Under the pieces are notes generated by a model. That model searched no databases and was not told the origin of the DNA. It saw only the letters and a program-made list of their open reading frames with translations. DNA of 64,000 nt from a virus, in the IMG/VR virus record IMGVR_UViG_3300027375_000003, positions 1-64,000 of that record. One strand, given 5' to 3'. Below, in pieces: positions 6,015-17,300 of this stretch. Both the position numbers and the translations under genes were made by a program. Position 1 is the first letter of the stretch; each line of letters begins with the position of its first letter.

Positions 6015-8237
6015 TCAACCAATAGCTAAAACATGACCTCTTGGAATTAAACCTAATGCTACATATGGCAAGCCTGTGACAGTATCTCTATCTGATCCAC
6101 ACATAATAAAACCAACACTTGTACCTTTACTAGATAAAACTAAAGCACCACCACCACGAATGGTAGTAACAACTTCACTATTAACTACTGCACTAGCAAC
6201 ACCATTGAGAGTAGCAATACCACTTAAAGCATTCACAGTAGCTACACCTGCAGTAGCATTTATTATTGCACTTGCAGGTGTAAGATTAATAGCATTTGCT
6301 CCAACAGTCATATTTAAAGCACCTGCACCAATGACAGTATTTTTAGTACCTGATGTAATGAGATCGGTAATATTGCTAGTAGTCAAATAAGTATTAAGTT
6401 CATCACCAAAAGCAACAACCTTTTCATCTACAATACCTGCGACTTGACCTGTTGCAGGTGATGCCAAAATCTTTGTAGATCGTGGCGGTCCACTTAACAT
6501 ATTAAAGTCTTTGGGTCCACTAATGGTAGTACTTGAACCACCCATAATGGTTTCATTTTTACCTTTAGCTGAAATATTGATTGATTCAGCACTACCAAAA
6601 TTTAAAGCACTTTGAGATTTAAGTACAACTTGACCTGCATCAGCTAAATTTACAACAGGAGCAGATAAGTTTATTCTTTCATTAGAGCTAAGATTGATCG
6701 TATTGACTGCATTAATATTAATAACTTTATTGGATTTTAAATCTACATTGTTGCCAGCATTAAGAGAAACCTGTCCACCTAAGTTCATATCCAAATTACC
6801 TGTAGTTTGAACATTTACTTTTTGAGCAGATAGACCAACACCACTATTGACTTTAGCCTTAATGCCATATTCAGTAGTAGCATTACCTATAAATGCTCTT
6901 AAAGCACCACCTTTGGTAAAAGAAATAAAAGATGCAGGATCACCACCAACAACAGGTTGTACTTTTAATAAAGTAGCAGAATGTTCTTGTAAATCTAAAG
7001 TAGAAGCATCTACAAGAGAAGAACCTGCACCAAATTCAATTTTAGGTGATAAAGGTTTACCATATAAATCTTTACCTGTTAAAGTAAATGCTTCATTACC
7101 GACTACAGAACCTAAAACAAATTCAACAAAAGGTAATTTATCTTTGCTTTCTTTAACATCAGGCAGTCTATCAGAATCAAAACCATCTGTCTGTTCAGAT
7201 ACAGGTAAAGTGCCATCAGTTAAGTGATTAAGTTCGATACGATATTCAGTAGCCATGTTAGTATTAAAAGATGCTTTGCCTTCTGTATTTAATCTAAGAA
7301 TAGCTTTGCCACCATAAACAAGACTTCTAGTTTCACTTTCATTTTCAAAAAACTCATTAACAAGGTTAGCATTGTAAACGAATTTATATGGATCAACAGT
7401 GATGAAACCATCATCTTTCTCAAAGTTGTTTTTTTCATTAAGACTTTCTTTTCTAAAAAGATGGTGTGGTTTATAGTTATCCTGTGAAACAGTATCATTT
7501 TTAAAATTTCTTTTAGGTTTGCCATCTACATCTAATTGATATGGATCAGACCAATCACTACCATCAGAGATAAGTTCTTTAGGTAAAGTTCTAGCATCTC
7601 TTTGAACAATGCCACCATAAATTCTAGCACCACTCATTGTATGGAATTGTTGTTGGGATCTTACAACAAATGCTTGATCTTGATCTCTCAATCTAATTTC
7701 ATTTGCTCGCCTATTAGATAATAAAACACTTTCATCTAAAACAAGATCAGAGCCTTGAGATGAAGATGCACCAATATTGCCAGCTTGAAAGTGTCTTAAT
7801 TTATTTCTAATACGATGACTAATACCTTTAAGTTCAATTCTATCTTTAGGTGTATTGAGCATACCTTCTTCAGTAGTAGTAGATTGAGTAGGCAACCAAT
7901 CATGTCCTAGAAAAGGTGATTTGGGAAACCAACCTAAAATAGCAGGTTTTCTTTTCCCATCTTGATCAGCAGACATCCAGCCTACAATACAAAGATCATT
8001 AATATCAGGAATAGCACCTAAGAAATGTCTAGCACCAAAAGCAGGCAGGATAATTTCAACACCTGAATAAATAGGTTCATCTTTTTCACCTTGCACAACT
8101 TTAATATCACATCTAAGTTCTTCAGCATAAACTTTAATAATGCTTGCGAGAGAGATAGAAAGTTTAGACCATCCTTGAGAAGATGATTTAGGAGCAAGTT
8201 CATTTCTTAAATTATTAGTGAGAGTAGTATTACTCAT
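6015..8237 (-). CDS. Baseplate central spike protein, OB-fold plus beta-helix
   Basis: A 740-residue gp5/VgrG-like spike. Residues about 40-110 (YSGVEIILPAFGARHFLGAI, later DLCIVGWM and KPAILGWFP) fit the OB-fold domain of phage spike proteins. From about 450 to 600 and again about 620-700 it becomes a regular series of short beta-strands (NVDLKSNKVININAV, NTINLSSNERINLSAP), the pattern of a trimeric beta-helical needle. It would sit at the tip of the tail below the hub and pierce the outer membrane. The start overlaps the hub stop (ATGA) with AGGTGG upstream, so hub and spike are translationally coupled. No separate lysozyme domain is seen here; the hydrolase is in the hub. Confidence 0.85.
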   Translation of the reverse strand: MSNTTLTNNLRNELAPKSSSQGWSKLSISLASIIKVYAEELRCDIKVVQGEKDEPIYSGVEIILPAFGARHFLGAIPDINDLCIVGWMSADQDGKRKPAILGWFPKSPFLGHDWLPTQSTTTEEGMLNTPKDRIELKGISHRIRNKLRHFQAGNIGASSSQGSDLVLDESVLLSNRRANEIRLRDQDQAFVVRSQQQFHTMSGARIYGGIVQRDARTLPKELISDGSDWSDPYQLDVDGKPKRNFKNDTVSQDNYKPHHLFRKESLNEKNNFEKDDGFITVDPYKFVYNANLVNEFFENESETRSLVYGGKAILRLNTEGKASFNTNMATEYRIELNHLTDGTLPVSEQTDGFDSDRLPDVKESKDKLPFVEFVLGSVVGNEAFTLTGKDLYGKPLSPKIEFGAGSSLVDASTLDLQEHSATLLKVQPVVGGDPASFISFTKGGALRAFIGNATTEYGIKAKVNSGVGLSAQKVNVQTTGNLDMNLGGQVSLNAGNNVDLKSNKVININAVNTINLSSNERINLSAPVVNLADAGQVVLKSQSALNFGSAESINISAKGKNETIMGGSSTTISGPKDFNMLSGPPRSTKILASPATGQVAGIVDEKVVAFGDELNTYLTTSNITDLITSGTKNTVIGAGALNMTVGANAINLTPASAIINATAGVATVNALSGIATLNGVASAVVNSEVVTTIRGGGALVLSSKGTSVGFIMCGSDRDTVTGLPYVALGLIPRGHVLAIG

Positions 8238-11200
8238 TTGCCACCACCTATTAATTTGCTTTGGTTAGATTGCCAAACTTCAGCTTTAGAGAAGTTATCG
8301 TTAGCCATTTTCTTAACAAGTTGTTCTTGACCAACATTGACATAGTTATATGCACCATCAAGACTTATACCTAAAAGCTGTAAATCTCTATCATAAGATC
8401 TACAATCACAGACATTACCTTTTTGATCAAAGTTTGGAGTAATATCTTGAAGTTTCTTTGGCACGGATTCAATAATAAGACCTTGATCAACAGAAGTTTG
8501 ATTTACAGGCTGGTTAGCAAGACCACTATCAATAATATTTGTAGACATTTCTTTATTTAAATTCGCATCTGAATTGACTGCATTTTTAATTGTATTGCTA
8601 CCTTCTTGAATAGTGACATTAGCAAGTTCACTGCCTGCAACATCTTCTTTAGTGTCCTCTAAATTTACAGAAGATGTTTTATCTTTCTTTAATAGTTTTT
8701 CAAAAGATCCATTTTTTCTTAAAGTCAATCCTCTGCCATAAGGATAACTACCAAATACTTCATAACCATATTCATCAGATACAGGGAAAACAGGCATAAC
8801 AGTAGGATCATTATTATAAGCACCTGCACCACTAGCAAGACTATTACTTGGAGTGAGATTAAAACCACCTGTAAGACTTAAAAGGATTTTTAAATCTTTT
8901 TGAAGTTTATCAATATTTTCACCTTGAGTATTAAAGACATTTTGGACAGCTTGTGGATTTTCTTTAGCTTTTTTAAGATCAGTAAGTACAGAATGTTTTT
9001 TTTCTAGTTTAGCCATAAGGTTAGTAACAATGTTATTAAGTTTAATTTTATAGACACTGTCATTAGGATTAGCTTTTGGAGTTTGAGCAGGTGGAATAAA
9101 ATCTTCAGGAAGGAAACGATAAAGATACCAAATAATATCTTTTTTTCGTTTAGTTTTAACAACACCACTACCTCTTTTACCATCTGGATGTTCGCCTTCA
9201 GAATTGCCGTCTACACAGATAATATAATCTTGATGGATTTCAGCACAAAGAGCAATATGTTTACCATGTTCAGCAGATTTATTAGTGGGTGCACCTGTTT
9301 CACTATCAATACCATTAAAGATAACAATATCACCTACTTTGATTTCTGCATTTTTATTTTTATAGTAATCGATAAATCTAGGAGTATTTCCCCATTTACT
9401 AAAAATGCCACCACATCCACCTAAAAATCCACCATCATAAACACTAGGTTTAATTGCACCACTTTCTTTAATGCAATATTGAGCAAAAAGACCACACCAT
9501 GCGACTTGACAATCATAACGATAATCTCGTCCTGTATATATATCTAAATATGTTTTACTTGGTGTTGCACACCATCTTTGATTAGCAGGATCAAGACGAG
9601 CATTTGCAACACCTATTTTATCAGGTGATACAGGTGCATCATAAATATCTCTTGACCATTCTCTAATCGCAACACCTAGAATCCTTTGGATACCTTCACC
9701 ATTAATTTCTATATAATCACCTACAAGAGATTTGCCATCACCATCACATAAAGAACCATTTGCATATGCTTGGAAAATATCCTCATTTATATCATCTATT
9801 TTATCTTTATCAAATAAAACTTCGCAAATATTCTTATTGATTTGTGGATCATTAGCACCAATCTTCTTTTCTCTTAATAAAGGTCTACCATTACTAAATA
9901 ATTGATCACGGATAATTTTGGCAATTTGAGAATAAGAAATACCTGTCATTTTTCCCATAGGTGTGCCTTGAGTTTGCTCTGTAATAACAGTAGTAGGTAT
10001 CTCTAAATCTATCTTTTGAAAAGCAAGACCTTTGATTTCACTTGTAGGTACAATTTCCTGTGGTTGTCCAATGTTCTTAAAGATACGAATACCTGTCTTA
10101 ACAAAATTAGGATCATCTACAAATTCAATAAGATTACCATCAGTATTAGCATTAGTAGGATCAGGCATTACAACATTTACATTTTTAAGATTGGGATTAG
10201 CCTCTATTCTAGGTGGTTGCTTAAAATCTACTTTGCCTTTCTTTACTGATATTTCAATTGCACCTTGCATTTGAACATCAGGATGAGAGCAACTATAATA
10301 TCTATAATGTCCAGCGACAGCACCACCAAAGGTAGATTTTCTTGTAGCTAAATTTGCAAGGATATTTGCTTTACTGCCTTGACCAAAAGCTGTTGTATTT
10401 GATGATCTATATGATTTAACAAGATCTACCAATTGACTTAAAGTGACTTTCTTATCTGCAATAGATTGTTGTTGTCCAATATCTACAGATGTAGTAGGTA
10501 TTTCATCAGGTAGAGATTGGTTTTGTACATTAAGTTCATTACTAGCAATTTGATCTTGGCTCAAATCATTACCTTTAATAGAATTATCTTTAGGTTGGAC
10601 TGCATTAGTAGAGTTATTAGGTGATATACTAGCTTGTGTTCCTAATTGACTTGTAGCATCTTTAACATCAAGAATACCTATGATTTCACCTTCACCATCT
10701 GTACTAGCAGGATTTCTAACAAAGAAGGGTCCATTAAATAGAGGATTACCTTTATTTAAATCACTAGATGCTTGAGGTGCAATTTGTAAAATACCTGCAT
10801 TATGTGCTTCAAGGATAAGCATATTAAGATGTTCAGGTGTAGAGATTTCAATATTATCTTGACCTGATGGTAAAGAAGTAGGATTGATTTTAGTTTGGTC
10901 AATAGCCATAACTACATTAGGAAAACCACAGACACGAACATTGCCTTCCGTGTCTAAAGAATTGAGATATTTATTAGGCTGAGAGATATTAGCTAGATCG
11001 ACAGCTTTACTACTGTCTTGTGCATAAGAAGTGTTAGAACTGCCGGGCAGGATAAATTTCTTTCTTCTGCAAACAAGAGTTAAAGAAGTAGTGCAATCAC
11101 CACCAAAAGAAAAAGAATGACTAACAGCTTCTACATAATAAAAGCAATCTATATGTTCAATATAGATAGGATAACCTGCTTTTAATTCAGGTCTTAAAGG

Positions 11201-12691
11201 AATAGTGAGTGTACAGCCTTCAACATCTTTATTAAGAAGATCAAGTTTAGCAGATGCCATATAGAAAGCAGATTTAGGATCTTTAATATGAGTGGCATCA
11301 AATTGATTTTCTCGCCATCCAAATTTAGCAACTAAACGATAATCTACATATTGTGCTTGAGGTGCAATTTGTTGGTTATCTACAAGACCTGTCATATTGC
11401 CAAACATACTACCTTTACAGACAACATAGGTAGCATTAGGTTCTTTTTGAGTAAAACCTAAATCTACAATATCTTCAGGTTTAATAGTATAGACACGATT
11501 ACCTTTAACATTAAGATTAAACATAGGTGGTTTAAAAACAAGATCACCATCTACATCTTGAAAAAATTCCCAATTTGTTTTTTCAACGACAGTATCTGCA
11601 ATACCTAATTTAGTTTCATAAGTAGATTGATAAGAATCAAATTGACCAACACTGCCAACATCTAAAGTAAAAGGTTGTATTTGTTCTGTGTCTGTACCTG
11701 TCAAAGGTACTTCAATTAAATCATATTGTCTAAGAACTCTAGGATCAAGAGTGTTATCTACTCTTTGTTGAGAGTTCATTGTAGGTAAACCATTTTGAGA
11801 TCTAGGACTTAAAGAACCACTATTAACAATAAGCTGATCTATATAAGCATCTGCACCATTAGTAAGAAGATTGCCTGATGCACCATACATTCTTAAATTA
11901 TAAAGACCTTGAGAAAATCTAGTTTCCCAATATTGTAATGCTTGTTGCCAAAGTTCATCACCACCTTGAGAAGATAAATTACTAACACCATTGATTACAT
12001 AACCTAAATCATTTTTTTGAGCCCCACCACGATCTTTAAATAGATATTTAATAATTTGATGTGGTGTCCAGCCTGTGAACACATGACCTGTAGGTTGCAT
12101 TTGAGCATTAGGTACAGATTCAAGTGATGCTGATTGTGTGATGATATGTTGATATTGCCAAAAATGTAATAAACCATTACACGATAAACTGCCTGAATAA
12201 AAGCCACCACTATATGTGTAATTTACACTTGTAACAACACCATGAAAGACAGGATAATAAGGTTTCATTTGTAGATCAGCTAAATCATATTCTTCATCAC
12301 CATAATCAATGATTTCTGATTCAACTAAATTCTGGACATTAAAAAAACCACGATAATAGACATTGATCTCTAAGCCTACACATAAAATAAAAGTACCATC
12401 TTTAAAGATGCTATCACCATGATGTTTAGGTATAGAAAAATTAATAGAAGATGATGATGATGAAGATGTATTACCTGCTTCAACATTAACAGATGTAATA
12501 AAAGGTTGGAAATCTATTTTATTTTTACATTCTTGACAGCCTATTAAAGCAGTATCACCATTAATATAGACAAGAGCATCGGGTGACCATGTATGTACTT
12601 TTCTAAAATTAGGTTTCCATGATCCTGCATAAGGTCTATTTTCAATTCTTGAAGTATTAACAAAGCTAGTGCCTTTAGTAGTAGTACTCAT
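8234..12691 (-). CDS. Baseplate hub fused to CHAP/NlpC-type peptidoglycan hydrolase
   Basis: A 1485-residue multidomain tail protein. Residues 1 to about 560 resemble gp27/gpD-type hubs, ending in ELKAGYPIYIEHIDCFYYVE and a strand-rich VSHSFSFGGDC block; there is a CxxC at 52-55 and a seven-Ser run at 76-82. Residues about 1020-1200 form a papain-like hydrolase: AWCGLFAQYC with putative catalytic Cys1066, then GDIVIFNG and HIALCAEI with putative His1145, and DGNSEGEH. This should open the cell wall during DNA entry. The C-terminus is a low-complexity, coiled linker. ATG 12691 is chosen because AAGGACAATAAC precedes it and the upstream gene stops there; the frame is open to 12805. Strong on the hub-plus-hydrolase reading, weaker on domain borders. 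Confidence 0.82.
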   Translation of the reverse strand: MSTTTKGTSFVNTSRIENRPYAGSWKPNFRKVHTWSPDALVYINGDTALIGCQECKNKIDFQPFITSVNVEAGNTSSSSSSSINFSIPKHHGDSIFKDGTFILCVGLEINVYYRGFFNVQNLVESEIIDYGDEEYDLADLQMKPYYPVFHGVVTSVNYTYSGGFYSGSLSCNGLLHFWQYQHIITQSASLESVPNAQMQPTGHVFTGWTPHQIIKYLFKDRGGAQKNDLGYVINGVSNLSSQGGDELWQQALQYWETRFSQGLYNLRMYGASGNLLTNGADAYIDQLIVNSGSLSPRSQNGLPTMNSQQRVDNTLDPRVLRQYDLIEVPLTGTDTEQIQPFTLDVGSVGQFDSYQSTYETKLGIADTVVEKTNWEFFQDVDGDLVFKPPMFNLNVKGNRVYTIKPEDIVDLGFTQKEPNATYVVCKGSMFGNMTGLVDNQQIAPQAQYVDYRLVAKFGWRENQFDATHIKDPKSAFYMASAKLDLLNKDVEGCTLTIPLRPELKAGYPIYIEHIDCFYYVEAVSHSFSFGGDCTTSLTLVCRRKKFILPGSSNTSYAQDSSKAVDLANISQPNKYLNSLDTEGNVRVCGFPNVVMAIDQTKINPTSLPSGQDNIEISTPEHLNMLILEAHNAGILQIAPQASSDLNKGNPLFNGPFFVRNPASTDGEGEIIGILDVKDATSQLGTQASISPNNSTNAVQPKDNSIKGNDLSQDQIASNELNVQNQSLPDEIPTTSVDIGQQQSIADKKVTLSQLVDLVKSYRSSNTTAFGQGSKANILANLATRKSTFGGAVAGHYRYYSCSHPDVQMQGAIEISVKKGKVDFKQPPRIEANPNLKNVNVVMPDPTNANTDGNLIEFVDDPNFVKTGIRIFKNIGQPQEIVPTSEIKGLAFQKIDLEIPTTVITEQTQGTPMGKMTGISYSQIAKIIRDQLFSNGRPLLREKKIGANDPQINKNICEVLFDKDKIDDINEDIFQAYANGSLCDGDGKSLVGDYIEINGEGIQRILGVAIREWSRDIYDAPVSPDKIGVANARLDPANQRWCATPSKTYLDIYTGRDYRYDCQVAWCGLFAQYCIKESGAIKPSVYDGGFLGGCGGIFSKWGNTPRFIDYYKNKNAEIKVGDIVIFNGIDSETGAPTNKSAEHGKHIALCAEIHQDYIICVDGNSEGEHPDGKRGSGVVKTKRKKDIIWYLYRFLPEDFIPPAQTPKANPNDSVYKIKLNNIVTNLMAKLEKKHSVLTDLKKAKENPQAVQNVFNTQGENIDKLQKDLKILLSLTGGFNLTPSNSLASGAGAYNNDPTVMPVFPVSDEYGYEVFGSYPYGRGLTLRKNGSFEKLLKKDKTSSVNLEDTKEDVAGSELANVTIQEGSNTIKNAVNSDANLNKEMSTNIIDSGLANQPVNQTSVDQGLIIESVPKKLQDITPNFDQKGNVCDCRSYDRDLQLLGISLDGAYNYVNVGQEQLVKKMANDNFSKAEVWQSNQSKLIGGGK

Positions 12692-12692
12692 G

Positions 12693-13760
12693 TTATTGTC
12701 CTTGTTGGGATGAAGTAAACAAAGCATTGACTTGAGTTTGTTGGCTTTGCTCTGTAGGAAGTAAAACACCTGATCCAACAGGTTTAGTAGTTTGGTTATC
12801 CTCAATAATATCGTTTTGAGTAAGTTCTATTTTATCAGCATCAAGATTTGTTTTAGGTGTGGCAGTATTTTGTGCTTTAGTAGGCTCAAAATAAGTCATT
12901 TCATGAACTTTCATTTTAAAGTTAAAATCCATACCACCAAGCATTTGTGCTTCATCATAACCATAGTCAAAGGATTCAAGACTGCCTTTATATCTAGTAC
13001 CATCATATTCAATAACAAAGCGACCAACTTCATGTATCATTTCAGATCTACCAACACGATCACGGATGGTAGCACCATTACGATACATGGCAAGGATAGC
13101 AAGTATTTGTCTAAAGCTGGCACTATCTCTCATAGATGCGAATTGCAAACCTGTGGCAGTTTTACTTGGATCACCATAGGCAATAAAAGCACCTGATTTG
13201 CATTGAATATCGAGATCAGGTAAATCTTCACCCCATGCTTGAAAAACATAACCAAATCTAGTTCGTTCGGAATATTGTTGGACTTTAGTAAAGGTTAAGC
13301 CTAGTGATTGTGGATTAGAAAGAAAGACGAGTGGTGGCAAATCTCTTAATTGTTTAAATTGATCTACAATATCTAAAGCCATTAAACGATCTGAAAGACC
13401 AGCTTGAGAAGTATTATTTTCAGTAACTTGACTATTAAAAGAGTAAATAGGATTTTTAGCATTAGAAGAAATAGATGCACCATTAAGACTATTAACATTA
13501 GTAGCTAGATATGCTCTATTTCTTAAAGGTGATGCAAAAGGTGGGATTTTAGTAGAAGAGATTTCACTTTGTTTTCTTATTGTTTTAGGAAAGATAATAG
13601 CAGGTGGTTCGATATACATAACAAAAGGTGAATAAGAACGAGCAACAGGATCAGCAGTATCTACAGGATAACCACCATTAGATACTTCATTGCTATACAT
13701 TTGAAAGAGTTCACCTGTTGCCAATTGGGAAAATTGACTAATATCAAGAGTAGGTTTCAT
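12693..13760 (-). CDS. Baseplate/tail structural protein (355 aa), related to next upstream gene
   Basis: A 355-residue tail protein with an ordered core at about 140-290 (FLSNPQSLGLTFTKVQQYSE, then FGYVFQAWGEDLPDLDIQ and SGAFIAYG) and a disordered Thr/Gln-rich tail. The core shares a scheme with 13764-14360: NP-S-L-FTK, aromatic-W-GE/D, then G-FI. The two look like diverged copies of one hub-adaptor or tail-terminal domain. It starts just after that gene's stop with GGGAGG upstream, and ends one base before the hub start. Location between tape measure and hub supports a baseplate role. Exact equivalent not identified. Confidence 0.75.
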   Translation of the reverse strand: MKPTLDISQFSQLATGELFQMYSNEVSNGGYPVDTADPVARSYSPFVMYIEPPAIIFPKTIRKQSEISSTKIPPFASPLRNRAYLATNVNSLNGASISSNAKNPIYSFNSQVTENNTSQAGLSDRLMALDIVDQFKQLRDLPPLVFLSNPQSLGLTFTKVQQYSERTRFGYVFQAWGEDLPDLDIQCKSGAFIAYGDPSKTATGLQFASMRDSASFRQILAILAMYRNGATIRDRVGRSEMIHEVGRFVIEYDGTRYKGSLESFDYGYDEAQMLGGMDFNFKMKVHEMTYFEPTKAQNTATPKTNLDADKIELTQNDIIEDNQTTKPVGSGVLLPTEQSQQTQVNALFTSSQQGQ

Positions 13761-13763
13761 ATT

Positions 13764-14360
13764 TTAAAAACCTCCCATTTGAGTTCGGATTTCATGTACT
13801 TCTCTTTCGATTTGAAAGCCTGCACTTAAAGCAAAGCTATATGGAGTTTCAATACTATCAGTAACAGTAAAGGTTTGAAACCAACCAAACCATGTACCAC
13901 CATTAAAAGACATTTTAATTCTACCATGCACAACAATATTGCCAAAGGCATCATATAAAGCACCATTGTTATGGAATAGAGCAAGGAAATCTAAATATTT
14001 ATCATAGGCAAGAGTATCCATTCGAGTACCTGTATCTAAATTAGAACCACCTACACTAGGAACAGCACCTGTGATAGCAGATGTACCTGTACCTACACGG
14101 ATAAAACCACCTGTAGCAGTTTCGATATTAGTGGTGATAGGTTCATCGCCCCAATGAGTTTCAATAAATCCACCAAAGGTTTGAGTACGAGTGATTTTTT
14201 TAGTGTAAGAGAATTTAAGATTGGATGGATTGACTTGAAGAACAAGTCTAAGATCAGATTGACCATCATTTAAGAGAGAAGTGTATCCATCAGGAGCAAC
14301 AATATCAAAAATGACAGGTCTAACACCTGATCCATTATTAAGATCATTTAAGCTAGGCAT
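13764..14360 (-). CDS. Baseplate/tail structural protein (198 aa)
   Basis: A 198-residue protein with a compact beta-rich domain: LVLQVNPSNLKFSYTKKITR (about 40-60), TFGGFIETHWGDEP and TGGFIRVG. The NPSNLKFSYTK and THWGDE pattern is typical of small baseplate proteins next to the hub in large myoviruses and recurs in the neighbouring 355-residue protein. AAAGGATATG precedes ATG 14360. It lies directly after the tape measure. Likely a hub-proximal baseplate or tail-tip protein; the specific role is not shown by the sequence. Confidence 0.75.
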   Translation of the reverse strand: MPSLNDLNNGSGVRPVIFDIVAPDGYTSLLNDGQSDLRLVLQVNPSNLKFSYTKKITRTQTFGGFIETHWGDEPITTNIETATGGFIRVGTGTSAITGAVPSVGGSNLDTGTRMDTLAYDKYLDFLALFHNNGALYDAFGNIVVHGRIKMSFNGGTWFGWFQTFTVTDSIETPYSFALSAGFQIEREVHEIRTQMGGF

Positions 14361-14382
14361 TTAAACATATCCTTTCTTTCTA

Positions 14383-17300
14383 TTAAGCATAAGAAGTTCG
14401 TTCAGTAACAACACCTGCTCTTTTAAGAGCATCAGTAATAGTTTTAAGAACTTCATCTTTATTACCACCATTGATATTGATATTAAACATAGCACGAGCA
14501 TTATTGTTATTATTAGTAGTATTGCCTGCCATCATAGAATTGATAGCAGAACCCATTTTACCTTGATCTTTAAAACCAATGACATTATCTTGAGGTGAGA
14601 ATGATTGTAGACCACCTTTTTCTCGCCAAATAAAATCCTGCATAGGTAGAGCAGGTATAGGATTGCCACTTGCATCAAATTGAGTTTTACTAAGTTCGTG
14701 TTTTTCTAAACCTTGTTGAATACCTTCAGCAGTAGTATCGACAGTTTCTTTTCTATTTTTTTTATTTTCTTCTGTTTGTGCTTTAGCAAATAAAGCTGGA
14801 TTAAAAACATCTTTCATTGTGTCTGATACATATTGACCTTCACCATGACTTGTTCGAAGAAACTTTTCATCGCCTTTAGATAAGGATAAATTTGAAGTTA
14901 GATAATCGGATTCAAAATTAGTTTGGATGCCATGCTTTTTCATAGCATCTTCAATTTTCTTTTTTTGTTCTTCCTGTTCTTTAGTAAGTTTATTAAAGTA
15001 AGGATCATTTTCTTGCTCTAAAATATCACTACGATAAGACTCTAATATTTTTAGAGCATCCTCTTGAGTTTTAGCACCAATTTCTTCAAAGAAACCTGAA
15101 ATTTCTTTTTGATTATTTTGTGAACTAAGAAGTTCTTTATGTAAAACATCCGTGTTCACTTTATTTGTATCACTCATATAACCTTCAATAGATTCAAATA
15201 AAGCTCTACCTTGATCATCAAAGATTTTAGCATATTCAGTACCTAAAGTAGAATCGAGTTGTAATTGTAGACCTGATGCTTTAACTTTTTCTTCAAAGTC
15301 AGCAAGTTTTTTTAATTCTTCTTCAGTAGCATCTTCATCATCTTTGTTTTCATAAATATCTCTCATTTCATCTAATAAATCTAAAACTTCTTGATCTGTA
15401 GATTTGCCTAAACTTTCTTTTAAAGCACCTAATTTAGCACCTGCTGTGCCAGCACCAAATGCTTTACTAGCAACATCTCTTTTAGTAGTAGCAAGTTGGA
15501 GTTCTTGTTGTTTTTTATTTCCTAATAAAGTAGCACCTTTTTGTAGAAGTTCTAGTTCGCTTTGACTAGATTCTTTAAGTTTAGAAAGTTCAGCAATTCT
15601 TTTTTCACTTTTCGCAACTTCATCTGCACTGCCACCTGTCTTTTTAAGTTGAGCGATTTTATCTGTTTCTTCTTTAATTTGTTTATCGTATCGCTTTTGT
15701 TGGTCAATTTTTTCTTCTTGTAGTCTTTGTTGAGTTTTCATTTCTTGATTTGTTTGAGTGCCAAACCAAGATGAAATATAAGATAAGATTTTAGCAACAT
15801 AAGTATTAAGCTGTTCAAGATAAACACCGAAGGTAGCTTCAAGACGATCACCCATACCCCAAGTAGCATCTATTTGATCTTTCATAAGATCCTGTTCAGA
15901 TTTAACTTTAGGTTCTCTTGCTTTTTGTTCCTCACTAAAAATTTCACCTGTTGCGACATACATATCTTCAGTAGATTTAACGAGTTGCTGTGTATTTTTA
16001 GTAACAAGTTCACCTTGAGCATTCATCATTAAACCCATTTTAGCTAAATCTTCATCCATTTTTTGTTTGTCCTCAGCACTAGCACTTGCATATTTAGCTT
16101 GGATTTCTTGTGCTTTGCTAAAATCACCTCTTGCTCTTTGATCTAAAGAAATTAAAGTATTGATTTCTTTTTCAGTTTTGCCTTGACCTTTGAGAGCAGT
16201 TTTAACTGTTTCTAAAACTTTTTCATCTAATTGACTAATTGTTTTACCTTTACCTGCACCTGTTTCAATAATAGCTTTTGCTTCAGCAAATTTCATTGCA
16301 TATTGACCACCCATAGAAAGTTCTCTTAAAGCTAATGATTGTTCTTCAAATCCTTTATCTTTACCAACACCTTGAGCAGATCTAACACCTGCTTGTACTT
16401 TTTCAATTAAAGCAGAGGCATTACCAATACCTGAATCTTCTAAAGTACTTATGAATTTAACAAAAGCATCGCTTGTTAGATCAACACCTTGTAATTGTGT
16501 CATAATTTCTTCATTACTTTTAGTGAGATCGAGATTTAAACCTGATTCTTTAGATGCTTTTTCAAATGCTTTTTTTTCTTCATCACTGCTAATTGCTTTT
16601 TGAAGACCACCTGCACTTGTAATAGCATTTTGTCGCATAATTTTTTGCATCGTTTCGCTTGCGGGACCTCCAGCCATTGCAAGGTTTTTAATAAGATCTG
16701 CATATTCTTTTTCTTTTTGATCCTCAAATCCTTCAAAGAAGTCTTTTGCTCGATTTGCACCTAATGCTTTATTAACTTTAAACATAACAGATGCAGTTTG
16801 AACAATAGACTTATTAAAGCTAGTAGATTTAGCATTAGCCTCTTTAAGCTGGTTGGTAAATGCTTTGGTAGAGATATTAGATTTGCTTGCAAAGAAACCA
16901 ATACTTTGAAAAGCAGAAGATAAAGTTTCCATACCATCTTGTGTAGATGTATCGATAGCCATACTATCAACAAAAGATTCAGCAATTTCTGTTGTTTCAG
17001 AAATAGAAAGACCAAGACCTTTAGAATAAGTAGATAGTGTTTTAAATGCTCTTTCAAAACCATCAAAATCTTTAAGTGTTTCTTTATTGAAGAAAGTAGT
17101 GTCTTGTAGAGCAATAAATTGAGATTTGATCTCATCAGCTTTCATACCTACAGTGTTTGCCATTTTAGCAAAACCTTCACGATAGGTATTTAAACTACTA
17201 GCTAAACCTTCTTGACTATGTTTAAGAAAAGATAAAGAACCACCTGCATCGTTCAACATATCTTTATTAAATTCTTTAACTTTAGATTCAGCATCAATCA

